Below are positions 8,520 through 17,581 of a stretch of 64,000 bases of DNA, piece by piece. Source of the DNA: Candidatus Scalindua japonica (GTDB taxonomy: Bacteria > Planctomycetota > Brocadiia > Brocadiales > Scalinduaceae); NCBI RefSeq assembly GCF_002443295.1, contig NZ_BAOS01000010.1, forward strand, positions 1 through 64,000, read 5' to 3'. The position numbers and the translations under genes were made by a program. The notes below the pieces were generated by a model, which was not told the DNA's origin, did not search any database, and saw only the letters and a list, made by a program, of their open reading frames with translations. Each line of letters opens with the position of its first letter. Within the stretch, counting starts at the first letter, position 1.

Positions 8520-11500
8520 TTTTATCCAATAAACCCATTGTTTCTTCTAAAGATAAATTCCCTTTTACAAATTTTTCTAAAACCCCCTCTACTTGCAAAT
8601 CATCATTTCTTTCCAAAATGACCTCTTTTTCTATGTCTAATTCTTTTATTCTTTCATCATCTATTTCCTTTTTTATTTTTTGAGGCCCTGAGGATAGAGT
8701 GTTTAATTGGATTTTATTATTGAATGAATCTCCTATTTGATCTTGCCCTTTAGATACAGTAATATCCTGGCTTTGCTGTGATGATTGGGCCCTATCAGTT
8801 AAAACACGAATTAAATATTGTGCTAAATCATGTATAGTTGGATAGTCATACAATTTTGTTGCTTTGATATTTATTCCATATTCTTTATTCAGTTGTTTAA
8901 CTAACTCAACCCCTATAATCGAATCCAATCCTAAATCAACAAATTTTTTGTCCTTATCAACATCTCCTTCTTCAAGATATAGATAAGACACCAACATTCC
9001 ATTTAATTTATTTATTATGTCTTCCTCTTGATACTTCTGACCACTTATCTGCGTTTCAGATGTAACTTCTGGAGCAGTAAAACTATCCATTTTCTCAACT
9101 ATGGTTAATGTCTTTGAAGGGTTTTCCGGTACCTCTGTTCTATCAAATTCTATGTTTGTTGCTGCAAACTCCCCTGTTTGGTCTAGATCACGGACAGTAT
9201 TATTGGCATATGTATTTAACGAAGTTAGCCTTACTTTCAAAGGTTTTGATTCTGTCAATGTCGCAACTTTTGTATTTGTTTTATGTACCTGGTCCTGCTG
9301 TTTTATATAAGCATCAAACCAATAACTTTTCTTCTCAAATGGATATGTTGGTAAACTTATCCGTCTAGGTCTTTGTTCCCCATAGAGCAGGTCCCAGTCT
9401 AACACAAGCCCTTTAACCCAAAGCTCGGCCAGTTTACCAAGCTTACCCTTGGCTATCCACTTATCTATAGCCTCTTTTAGGTCATCATCAACTACAAAGA
9501 CTGCTAAGGCATCCTTATACCTTTTCACCTCACCTGTATAGCAACCCTCTATATACTCTTTGCCTGCAACAAAGGCATTCAATTTACAGATCAGGTCTTT
9601 CTCGTCCTTGATCAAAAAGGCCACACGGCTGTCCATTGCATCACGACCCACCTGCAGTGTATAGGCAATATCAGCAAGATTAAAAGCGTTAGCCATGTTA
9701 ATCTTTTGTCTATTTATAAACTCAAGCAAGGTCTCACAATATGCGTTTAAACGCTTTCCATCCCTGGCTGACAAAACCACTAAAGCAGAATGAAAAGTAT
9801 TTATCTCTGTTACAGGACTATTATGGTGTTGCTCTGGAGTGTATTCTTCAAGAATCACGTGTGCATTAGCACCACCAAAGCCAAAGGAGCTTACTCCTGC
9901 ACGCCTGGGTAAGGGCTGATCACTCTCATCCATAATCACTCCCCACTCCTGTGTTTTTTTAACTATATAAAAAGGGCTATTATTTAGTTCAATATATGGA
10001 TTGACCTCTTCACAGTGTAAACTGGCAGGAATGCTCTTATGCTTCAAAGCCAAAAGTACTTTTAAAACCCCTGCTATCCCTGCTGCTGTCTCTAAATGGC
10101 CTATATTAGTTTTAACTGAGCCTAGTCCACAGTGAGCTTGTTTTACCTCCTTTTGTCCATAATCATCATATAACTCCTTAAAGGCCTCCTTCAAACCATT
10201 TACCTCTATTGGATCACCAAGCGCCGTCCCAGTCCCATGTAATTCAATATAACCCACTGTCCGAGGATCAATGTTTGCCTTGCGATATGCTGCCTTCAGT
10301 AGTTCCGCCTGTGCATTTGGATTAGGTGCAGTCAATGAATTTGCCCTACCGCCATGGTTCTCAGCCGTACCTCTGATAACTCCGTATATATGATCGCCAT
10401 CATCTATTGCCCTGCTTAACGGCTTTAGAAGGACCGCCCCTACTCCTTCTCCCCTCACATACCCATTAGCACCTTTACTGAAGGTCTTACACCTGCCATC
10501 AGGTGACAACATCCCGGCCTTATCAAAAGATATAAATAAAGCAGGCGACAATAACGCATTCACCCCTCCTGCCAGCGCCATATCACAATCTCCCGCCTGT
10601 ATCGATTGCACCGCTTTATGTATCGCTATCAGAGAACTGGAACACGCCGTGTCTATCGGCTCACTCGGCCCATGAATATTCAGTATATACGATATGCGGT
10701 TCGCCAATACCGAATGGGCCAGACCCGTTGATGCATAAGCACCAATTTCTTTATTTCCACTCTCCTGTAAAATAGTTGCATAGTCAAACGATCCCACTCC
10801 TACATATAACCCGGTCTTCGTCCCCGACAGATCAGTTGCTTTATATCCCGCATCTTCTATCGTCTGCCAGACGGTTTCTAAAAACAACCTCTGCTGAGGG
10901 TCCATCAGCGCCGCCTCCTTGGGTGAAATACTAAAAAACAGGGGATCAAATCTATCCACACCTTCAATAAAACCTCCCCACTTGATATTCGTCTTATTCA
11001 CCTCATTCTGCGGATCTCCATAATAATCACGCCAGTCCCAACGGTCCTCCGGGACCTCACTGATCAGGTCTTTTCCTTCCTCCAGATTCCTCCAGAATAC
11101 ATCCAGATCATTACTCATCGGCATCCTGCCGCTCATCCCTATTACGGCTATCGGCACTGCTTCCTTCTCTACTGCTCCCATAATCTTAAGAGACCGTCCA
11201 ATAAACCGGGACCGCATGGATTTCAGTTGTACACTTTCCTGTTCCGTTTCTGTAATTATGTCTCGCTCCACTACTGATGCTGCACCTAATTGATATTTGG
11301 CAATAAGAAGCTCTCCATATTCCTCAACCAGATAGTCAGCAAACGATCCCAACGTTGACTGCTCAAAGAATACCGTAGGCATAAGTTCAATACGATACTC
11401 TTGATTCACCTTCGTAACAAATTCTGTTAAGGTGATAGAATCAAACCCATACTCACTCATCTCGGCATCAAAATCAATCTCCTCCTTCTTTACCTTTAAT

Positions 11501-12678
11501 ACATCAGATACCTCCTTAACAAGCTCCTGCCTCACCTTCTCAAGTAACTCATCTGTTTTATTTTGAGGAAGCGCAGATGCAAATGGCACCGGTTCCGTCG
11601 ACGGAGAAGGCCCTTTTAATAACAGTTTAGATCGCATCTTACCAATTTCCCCCTCCGCAACCACCACATGACCATAGTCAAACTCCAGCACACGATCAAA
11701 GGCATCAACTCCCGCCTCTGTTCCCAACGGTACCATCCCACTTACTTGTTCCATCATCCGCACTGTCTGATCATCTACCCGCATACCACCATCTCGCCAT
11801 AACGGCCAGCCGATGGACAACGTTCGACCATAACGCTTACCATCCTTAACCCGCCTCTGACGAGATACAGCAAAGGCGTCCAGAAAGGCATTCGCTCCCG
11901 CATAATCACACTGCCCTATACCACCTAAAACACCCGCAAGGGATGAAAAAAATATCATAAAATCCAGTCGCTCGTCCTTTGTCGCTATATCCAAATTGAT
12001 AGCCCCACTCACTTTAGGCGATAAAACCGCTTTGATCTGATCATGCGTCTTCTTCAGGAAAAACGCATCACGGATAACACCAGCGCTATGAATGATACCG
12101 TTTAACTTACCATACTCCTCTTTAATCGTCTTTAACGCTGCTTTTATCTGTGGCTCCTTACTAATATCCGCTTGTATATAGCTCACACTAATACCCTGCT
12201 GTTGTAACGCAGAAAGATACTTCTGCTTTTCTCCATCAAGCGCAGATCTACCGCTTACAACTAACTTCACCTCTTTTGTTTTACCTAAATGCAGTGCAAA
12301 TATGCGCCCCAATCCACCTAATCCTCCCGTCAGCCAGTAAACACCACCTGGTTTGATTAATTGCACTGCTCCTGTATTCTGTACAGGTAATTTTACCTCA
12401 ACCAGACGTTTAACTTGACGCACCTTGAGATCTTCACTATAACGCACTTCGATATCATGATCAGCAGAAAGGTTTGACTCTTGCTTGAGTATGGAGAGAA
12501 GATGCTGCTTATGGCGTATAGCTATTTCAGGATAATAGATAACCTTACCACGTGTCCGGGGACTCTCTAATTGTAACGTCTTTATCAGGCCCGCAAGGGG
12601 CGCATCGCAATAACCCTCTTCCGTGTCAGCACCAGAATAAGTATCTGTTGTACACGATTTGGCGTAGCTCCTAAACAA
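8509..12678 (-). CDS. PKS3, downstream part: KR-ACP-KS-ACP-docking helix
   Basis: This is the 3' part of PKS3, continuing the reading frame of 12,585-17,564 after a one-base deletion at about 12,628. The true coding starts near that point; the listed start is the open-frame limit. Order: rest of KR (GGLGGLG, FFSSLAG, Tyr in CDYAGAN), ACP with GFDSI at about residue 430, and KS at about 535-960 (DTACSSSL, HGTGT, NIGHLE). A linker then leads to an ACP with GLDSII at about 1,285 and a C-terminal docking segment (VLEKFVKGNLS...GLL). The final module is only KS-ACP, so it should leave a beta-ketone, the substrate for the HMGS cassette that follows. That ACP lacks the Trp often found after the Ser in beta-branching carriers. 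Its 5' 2.4 kb lie in the near-identical repeat. Confidence 0.88.
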   Translation of the reverse strand: MFRSYAKSCTTDTYSGADTEEGYCDAPLAGLIKTLQLESPRTRGKVIYYPEIAIRHKQHLLSILKQESNLSADHDIEVRYSEDLKVRQVKRLVEVKLPVQNTGAVQLIKPGGVYWLTGGLGGLGRIFALHLGKTKEVKLVVSGRSALDGEKQKYLSALQQQGISVSYIQADISKEPQIKAALKTIKEEYGKLNGIIHSAGVIRDAFFLKKTHDQIKAVLSPKVSGAINLDIATKDERLDFMIFFSSLAGVLGGIGQCDYAGANAFLDAFAVSRQRRVKDGKRYGRTLSIGWPLWRDGGMRVDDQTVRMMEQVSGMVPLGTEAGVDAFDRVLEFDYGHVVVAEGEIGKMRSKLLLKGPSPSTEPVPFASALPQNKTDELLEKVRQELVKEVSDVLKVKKEEIDFDAEMSEYGFDSITLTEFVTKVNQEYRIELMPTVFFEQSTLGSFADYLVEEYGELLIAKYQLGAASVVERDIITETEQESVQLKSMRSRFIGRSLKIMGAVEKEAVPIAVIGMSGRMPMSNDLDVFWRNLEEGKDLISEVPEDRWDWRDYYGDPQNEVNKTNIKWGGFIEGVDRFDPLFFSISPKEAALMDPQQRLFLETVWQTIEDAGYKATDLSGTKTGLYVGVGSFDYATILQESGNKEIGAYASTGLAHSVLANRISYILNIHGPSEPIDTACSSSLIAIHKAVQSIQAGDCDMALAGGVNALLSPALFISFDKAGMLSPDGRCKTFSKGANGYVRGEGVGAVLLKPLSRAIDDGDHIYGVIRGTAENHGGRANSLTAPNPNAQAELLKAAYRKANIDPRTVGYIELHGTGTALGDPIEVNGLKEAFKELYDDYGQKEVKQAHCGLGSVKTNIGHLETAAGIAGVLKVLLALKHKSIPASLHCEEVNPYIELNNSPFYIVKKTQEWGVIMDESDQPLPRRAGVSSFGFGGANAHVILEEYTPEQHHNSPVTEINTFHSALVVLSARDGKRLNAYCETLLEFINRQKINMANAFNLADIAYTLQVGRDAMDSRVAFLIKDEKDLICKLNAFVAGKEYIEGCYTGEVKRYKDALAVFVVDDDLKEAIDKWIAKGKLGKLAELWVKGLVLDWDLLYGEQRPRRISLPTYPFEKKSYWFDAYIKQQDQVHKTNTKVATLTESKPLKVRLTSLNTYANNTVRDLDQTGEFAATNIEFDRTEVPENPSKTLTIVEKMDSFTAPEVTSETQISGQKYQEEDIINKLNGMLVSYLYLEEGDVDKDKKFVDLGLDSIIGVELVKQLNKEYGINIKATKLYDYPTIHDLAQYLIRVLTDRAQSSQQSQDITVSKGQDQIGDSFNNKIQLNTLSSGPQKIKKEIDDERIKELDIEKEVILERNDDLQVEGVLEKFVKGNLSLEETMGLLDKNDD

Positions 12679-13834
12679 CTCTTGATCTTATCAAAAACCT
12701 CAATAAATCTGGTCTCAACGACCTTGTAGATTGCTTTGCATCGAGGAGCGAGACTGATCACTTCAGCCTTCGGATACTCCAGTGCAATGGTTTCAAGAAG
12801 CGCCTCCTCCTGACTATCAACGATGACCAGACTCTCTACAACGCCAGTCCCCTGGGCCAAACCGCTTTGCAGGGACTGCTCATACCACTGAGTCGTGGTA
12901 TAAAGAACTCCTCGCTCAGCCTGGGCCGTGGAGAGTTGGACCGAAGGCCTCGCATCCTGCAATACCCTGACCGTAAACTCCTTTAGCTTAACCACCACCT
13001 GTCCCAGCTCATCCGTAATCTCAATATCATACTTCAGTACCTGACCCTGCGGGTCTACACCGGGACTATACCTCACATAGGCGTAAGCACTCTCAGGTAT
13101 CGGACCATAAATCATCACCTCACTCAAAGCAAAGGGGAGTAGTGTCACTTGAGGCCCGGTCTTTGCATTGCCACCCACCAGCCCGGCTACCGCCTGCAAA
13201 GCACCATCCAGTAAACTAGGGTGTAAAACAAACCGCTCTGCCTGTCCTGTAACAATATCAGGCAACTTCAGCCTGGCTAACGCTTCACTATCATTGTAAC
13301 TCAGACTTTCTATACCCTGAAATGAAGGACCATAGTTCAGACCACGACCGGCAAATGCCTTGTAACAGTCCACTCCTTGCTGCAGCTCACTGCACCTCGA
13401 TTGAATACCTTCTATATCCAGAGATTTCGGTATGTTCTGCAGGCTACAATCTCCTACCTCAAGTTTCCCCTGACCGTGCACCATACGTTCATCACCTTCT
13501 ACCGGACTGCTCACCTCAAAGGCTATATGATTCCCCTCAGGATACAAACTTATAGAGACTTCCCGGGCAACACTATTGACACGAACAGGACTGGACCATA
13601 CCATGTTCCTGATCCTTACAACATCACTCTTTGTCGCCAACTGACCCGCGGCACGAGCCATCTCTATATAAGCAACCCCAGGCAGCACCTTCTCATCCTG
13701 GACCCTGTGATCTTTTAAGAAAAACTCTCCACCGGTCAGCCGTGTCGTAAACTGTTGCTCTGTTAAATCAGATGTGTTGCTCCCCAATAATGGATGCAAT
13801 ACGGACACACCGCCATTTCCCTCAGCAATAACTT
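10317..13834. repeat. Copy B of the 3.5-kb near-identical direct repeat
   Basis: This is the PKS3 copy of the block at 16-3,538. It has one fewer G at about 12,628 but none of the four single-base insertions seen in copy A. Copy B therefore keeps the KS frame that copy A loses, and copy A keeps the KR frame that copy B loses. Confidence 0.93.
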
Positions 13835-16800
13835 CTGCGCCAGCTTCAGGCACCCAATACCTCTCCCTGGCAAATGGATAGGTGGGCAGACTTACTCTTT
13901 TCGGCCTCTGCTCACCATAGAGCAGGTCCCAGTCTAAAACAAGCCCCCTGGTCCATAGCTCAGCCAGTTTGCCTAGCTTACCTTTCGCAACCCATTTGTC
14001 TATTGCCTCTTTTATATCATCATCAGCCGTAAAGACCGTTAAGGTCTCCTTGTTTCTCTTAACTTCACCCGTATAACAATCATCTATATCGTCTTTACCT
14101 GCAGCAAAAGACCCCAATTTGTTTATAAGACCTTTCTCGTCATTCACCAGAAAGGCCATCCGGCTGTCCATCGCTTCACGTCCCACCTGTAACGTATAGG
14201 CAATATCAGAAAGATTAAAACATTCAGTTTCTCTCTGTTCCCGACCCTCTATAAACCGGAGCAGTCTTTCAGCATAGTTTTTCAGACGCTCCCCATTCCT
14301 TGCCGACAATACCATTAATACTGGACGAGCAGCGTTTTCTTCTATTAAACCGCTGTCAGGGGAGCCCTCAGAAACGTATTCTTCAACAATAACATGGGCA
14401 TTCGAACCTCCGGCCCCAAAGGAAGAAATACCTGCTATCCTTGGACATTCCTTCTCCTGACCATTCTCCTTAATTACTGGCCTTTCCCACTCGGCAAACT
14501 CCTGCTGGACAACAAAAGGTGTTTGACTAAAATCAATATTGGGATTTAAGGTCTCAGAGTGTAACGAAGGAACAAGCTTCCGGTACTTAAGTTGTAATAA
14601 AACCTTGGTAAGACCTGCTATCCCTGCCGCTGATTCACAATGCCCAATGTTCGATTTGGCCGAGCCAATAACACAAAACTGACTGTCATCAGTAAATGTC
14701 TGATACGCCTTCGATAAACCTGTTATCTCTATCGGATCTCCTAACGATGTCCCTGTACCATGGGCCTCAATATAACTGATATGCCGTGGATTGACCCTCG
14801 ATTCTTTAATAGCATCACCAATCACAGTCCCCTGGGCGTTGGGATTAGGCACCGTATATCCATTCGTCTTGCCACCATGGTTTACTGCAGTGCCTTTAAC
14901 TACTGCATAAATATGATCTCCATCATCAATGGCCTTTTGTAACGGCTTTAACAACACACAACCCACACCTTCACCAGGCACATAGCCATCTCCTCCTTGA
15001 CCAAAACTTTCACAACGACCCTTGCTGGAAATAAACTTGCCCTGTGTTAACCCAATATATTTATTGGGATGAATAGAAACATTCACCCCACCCGCCAATG
15101 CCAATTCACAATCTCCTGTTTTTAAACTCTGACAAGCTAAATGTATCGTAGTCAAAGAGGAGGAACACATCGTATCCACCGCCATACTGGGACCATGAAA
15201 ATCACAGAAATAAGACACACGGTTGGCTATGCTTGACGGACTACCAGATAAAGCCATCACTCGACCTTTCAGACCCTCTTCAACTCCAAACAATTGATAC
15301 TCCTCATACATCACACCAGCATAGACCCCAACATTTCCCGGCAAACCATTACCATTGCGGGCATTCAAAAATTCCCGGGTATAGCCGGCATCTTCCAGAG
15401 TCTCCCATACTGTTTCCAGAAATAACCTTTCCTGAGGATCTATAAATTCCGCTTCCCGGGGTGAAATATTGAAAAACAAGGGATCAAATTTATCCACATC
15501 ATCAATAAAACCACCCCATTTACTATGGATTTTATCCATAGTGCTTTTGTCTGCATCATAATACTTACTATGGTCCCAACGCTCTCTGGGTATTTCAGTA
15601 ATACAATCTCGTCCAGACTTAAGGTTCTCCCAGAACTCCTGAAGGTCCCTGGCCCCGGGATATCTACCACTGACACCGATAATCGCAATATCTAATGGGC
15701 CTGACTCTTCTCCTTTACTGCTCACTGCTTTTAACTGCGCAAAACGGCCACGCTTAAAGGAAGATAATGACAACACGTCATCAGTTTGTTTATCAGTGAA
15801 AGTCTGTATCGCGTTACCAACGCCTAAAATCTGTACTAAAAGCCCCTGATGCGATTTTATAAAATAACCGGCCATTTCATTTATGTTTCTATATTCAAAA
15901 AACAGGGTCTTTGATAATGGGCCAAATGCCTTTTCCAACTGGCCTGTCAAATTCATAATCATAACTGAATCTATACCAAATTTTTCAAACGGGGTATCTG
16001 CATCAATACGCTGTACTGGTATCTTTAAGGTAGAAGACAACTGCTTTTTAAAATAACTTACCGCTTTTTCTTCCAGCTCTTTCTGGTCTGTATCGGCAAC
16101 TGTCTTTTGCTTAGGCCCGTGTCCTCTCAATTTTGTCTGGCCTGACATATCACTTTGTCTTAAAAGCGTATCACGCATCTTAACAAGATCACCATCAGAC
16201 ACCACCACATGTCCATAGTCAGACCCAAGTGCACGATCAAATGTATCAACCCCCGCCTCTGTTTGTAACGGCACTATCCCACTCACCTGCTCCATCATCC
16301 GCACTGCCTGCTCATCTACCTGCATTCCACCATCTCGCCATAACGACCAGCCGATAGACAACGTTCTACCATAACGCTTACCATCCTTAACCTGCCCCTG
16401 ACGAAATGCAGCAAAGGCGTCCAGAAAGGCATTCGCCCCAGCATAGTCACTCTGACCTATGCTGCCTGATACACCCGCAAGGGATGAAAAAAATATCATA
16501 AAATCCAGCCGCTCGTCCTTTGTAGCTATATCCAAATTGATAGCCCCGCTCACTTTAGGCGATAAAACCGCTTTGATCTGGTCTTCTGTTTTCTTTAATA
16601 TAAACGCATCACGGATAACACCAGCACTGTGAATAACCCCATTGAGTCTCCCGTACTTCTCTTTAATGGTTTTAATTACCGTTGCAGTATCGTCCCGTTT
16701 GCTAATATCCGCTTGTATATAGCTGACACTAATACCTGCCTGTTGCAATGCAGAAAGGTGATTCTCGTTTTCACCATCAAGCTTCGATCGGCCACTTACA

Positions 16801-17564
16801 ACTAACTTCACTTCTTTTGTTTTACCCAGATGTTGCGCAAATATACGTCCTAAACCACCTAAACCTCCCGTTATCCAGTAAACCCCTCCAGGCTTAACGG
16901 ACCTGGCAGGATCAGCTGCCTGTGCAGGCAATGTTACCTCAGTCAGACGTTTAACTTTACGCTTCTTGAGATCAGTTCTATAACGCACTTCAATATCATG
17001 ATCAGTAGAAGCGGTTGACTCTTGCTTGAGTATGGACAGAAGTTGCTGCGTATGGTCTATAGCTATTTCAGGATAATAGATAACCTTACCCTGTATCCGG
17101 GGGTTCTCGATGTGTGCCGTTTTTATCAGGCCCGCAAGTGGCGCATAGCAATAACGCTCTTCCGTGTCGGGCACCAGAATAAGTATCTGTTGCACACGGT
17201 TTGGCTTAGCTTCCAAACAACTCTTAACCTTGTCAAAAACCTCAATAAATCTGGTTTCAACGGCCTCGTCAATTGCTTTACCACGAGCTGTGAAATTGAT
17301 CACTTCAGCCTTCGGATACTCTAATGCAATGGCTTCAAGAAGCGCCTTGTCCTGACTATCAACTATGATAAACATATCCACAAGAGACAACTCCCGAGCT
17401 GAACTGCTCTGGAGGGATTGCTCATGCCACACAGTAGTTGTATACAGAGTATCATTTGATTTAATATTATTAGATACTTTTATAATTTTTTTTAATAATG
17501 AAACAGCTGTTTCATTATTAATTTTGTGTGCTTTAACTTTCTCAAGAATTTCTTTCACATCCAT
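12585..17564 (-). CDS. PKS3, upstream part: docking-KR-ACP-KS-DH-KR(start)
   Basis: This is the 5' part of PKS3, with an ATG start 18 bases after the PKS2 stop. Order: docking helix pair (residues 1-33, ILEKVKAHKINNETAVSLL) and KR (about 45-480), which completes a module whose KS-DH lies on PKS2. Then come ACP (GIDSV, about 545), KS (about 650-1,080; DTMCSSSL, HGTGT, NIGHCES), DH (about 1,290-1,560; DHRVQDEKVLP, HPSLLDGALQ) and the beginning of the next KR. The frame breaks at about 12,628, where PKS4's copy has one more G in the sequence encoding VPDTEE. Restoring that base joins it to the downstream segment as one protein of about 3,000 aa. The DH and following DNA are shared with PKS4. Confidence 0.88.
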   Translation of the reverse strand: MDVKEILEKVKAHKINNETAVSLLKKIIKVSNNIKSNDTLYTTTVWHEQSLQSSSARELSLVDMFIIVDSQDKALLEAIALEYPKAEVINFTARGKAIDEAVETRFIEVFDKVKSCLEAKPNRVQQILILVPDTEERYCYAPLAGLIKTAHIENPRIQGKVIYYPEIAIDHTQQLLSILKQESTASTDHDIEVRYRTDLKKRKVKRLTEVTLPAQAADPARSVKPGGVYWITGGLGGLGRIFAQHLGKTKEVKLVVSGRSKLDGENENHLSALQQAGISVSYIQADISKRDDTATVIKTIKEKYGRLNGVIHSAGVIRDAFILKKTEDQIKAVLSPKVSGAINLDIATKDERLDFMIFFSSLAGVSGSIGQSDYAGANAFLDAFAAFRQGQVKDGKRYGRTLSIGWSLWRDGGMQVDEQAVRMMEQVSGIVPLQTEAGVDTFDRALGSDYGHVVVSDGDLVKMRDTLLRQSDMSGQTKLRGHGPKQKTVADTDQKELEEKAVSYFKKQLSSTLKIPVQRIDADTPFEKFGIDSVMIMNLTGQLEKAFGPLSKTLFFEYRNINEMAGYFIKSHQGLLVQILGVGNAIQTFTDKQTDDVLSLSSFKRGRFAQLKAVSSKGEESGPLDIAIIGVSGRYPGARDLQEFWENLKSGRDCITEIPRERWDHSKYYDADKSTMDKIHSKWGGFIDDVDKFDPLFFNISPREAEFIDPQERLFLETVWETLEDAGYTREFLNARNGNGLPGNVGVYAGVMYEEYQLFGVEEGLKGRVMALSGSPSSIANRVSYFCDFHGPSMAVDTMCSSSLTTIHLACQSLKTGDCELALAGGVNVSIHPNKYIGLTQGKFISSKGRCESFGQGGDGYVPGEGVGCVLLKPLQKAIDDGDHIYAVVKGTAVNHGGKTNGYTVPNPNAQGTVIGDAIKESRVNPRHISYIEAHGTGTSLGDPIEITGLSKAYQTFTDDSQFCVIGSAKSNIGHCESAAGIAGLTKVLLQLKYRKLVPSLHSETLNPNIDFSQTPFVVQQEFAEWERPVIKENGQEKECPRIAGISSFGAGGSNAHVIVEEYVSEGSPDSGLIEENAARPVLMVLSARNGERLKNYAERLLRFIEGREQRETECFNLSDIAYTLQVGREAMDSRMAFLVNDEKGLINKLGSFAAGKDDIDDCYTGEVKRNKETLTVFTADDDIKEAIDKWVAKGKLGKLAELWTRGLVLDWDLLYGEQRPKRVSLPTYPFARERYWVPEAGAEVIAEGNGGVSVLHPLLGSNTSDLTEQQFTTRLTGGEFFLKDHRVQDEKVLPGVAYIEMARAAGQLATKSDVVRIRNMVWSSPVRVNSVAREVSISLYPEGNHIAFEVSSPVEGDERMVHGQGKLEVGDCSLQNIPKSLDIEGIQSRCSELQQGVDCYKAFAGRGLNYGPSFQGIESLSYNDSEALARLKLPDIVTGQAERFVLHPSLLDGALQAVAGLVGGNAKTGPQVTLLPFALSEVMIYGPIPESAYAYVRYSPGVDPQGQVLKYDIEITDELGQVVVKLKEFTVRVLQDARPSVQLSTAQAERGVLYTTTQWYEQSLQSGLAQGTGVVESLVIVDSQEEALLETIALEYPKAEVISLAPRCKAIYKVVETRFIEVFDKIKSCLGATPNRVQQILILVLTRKRVIAMRPLRA

Positions 17565-17581
17565 AGCTAAATATTACCCGA

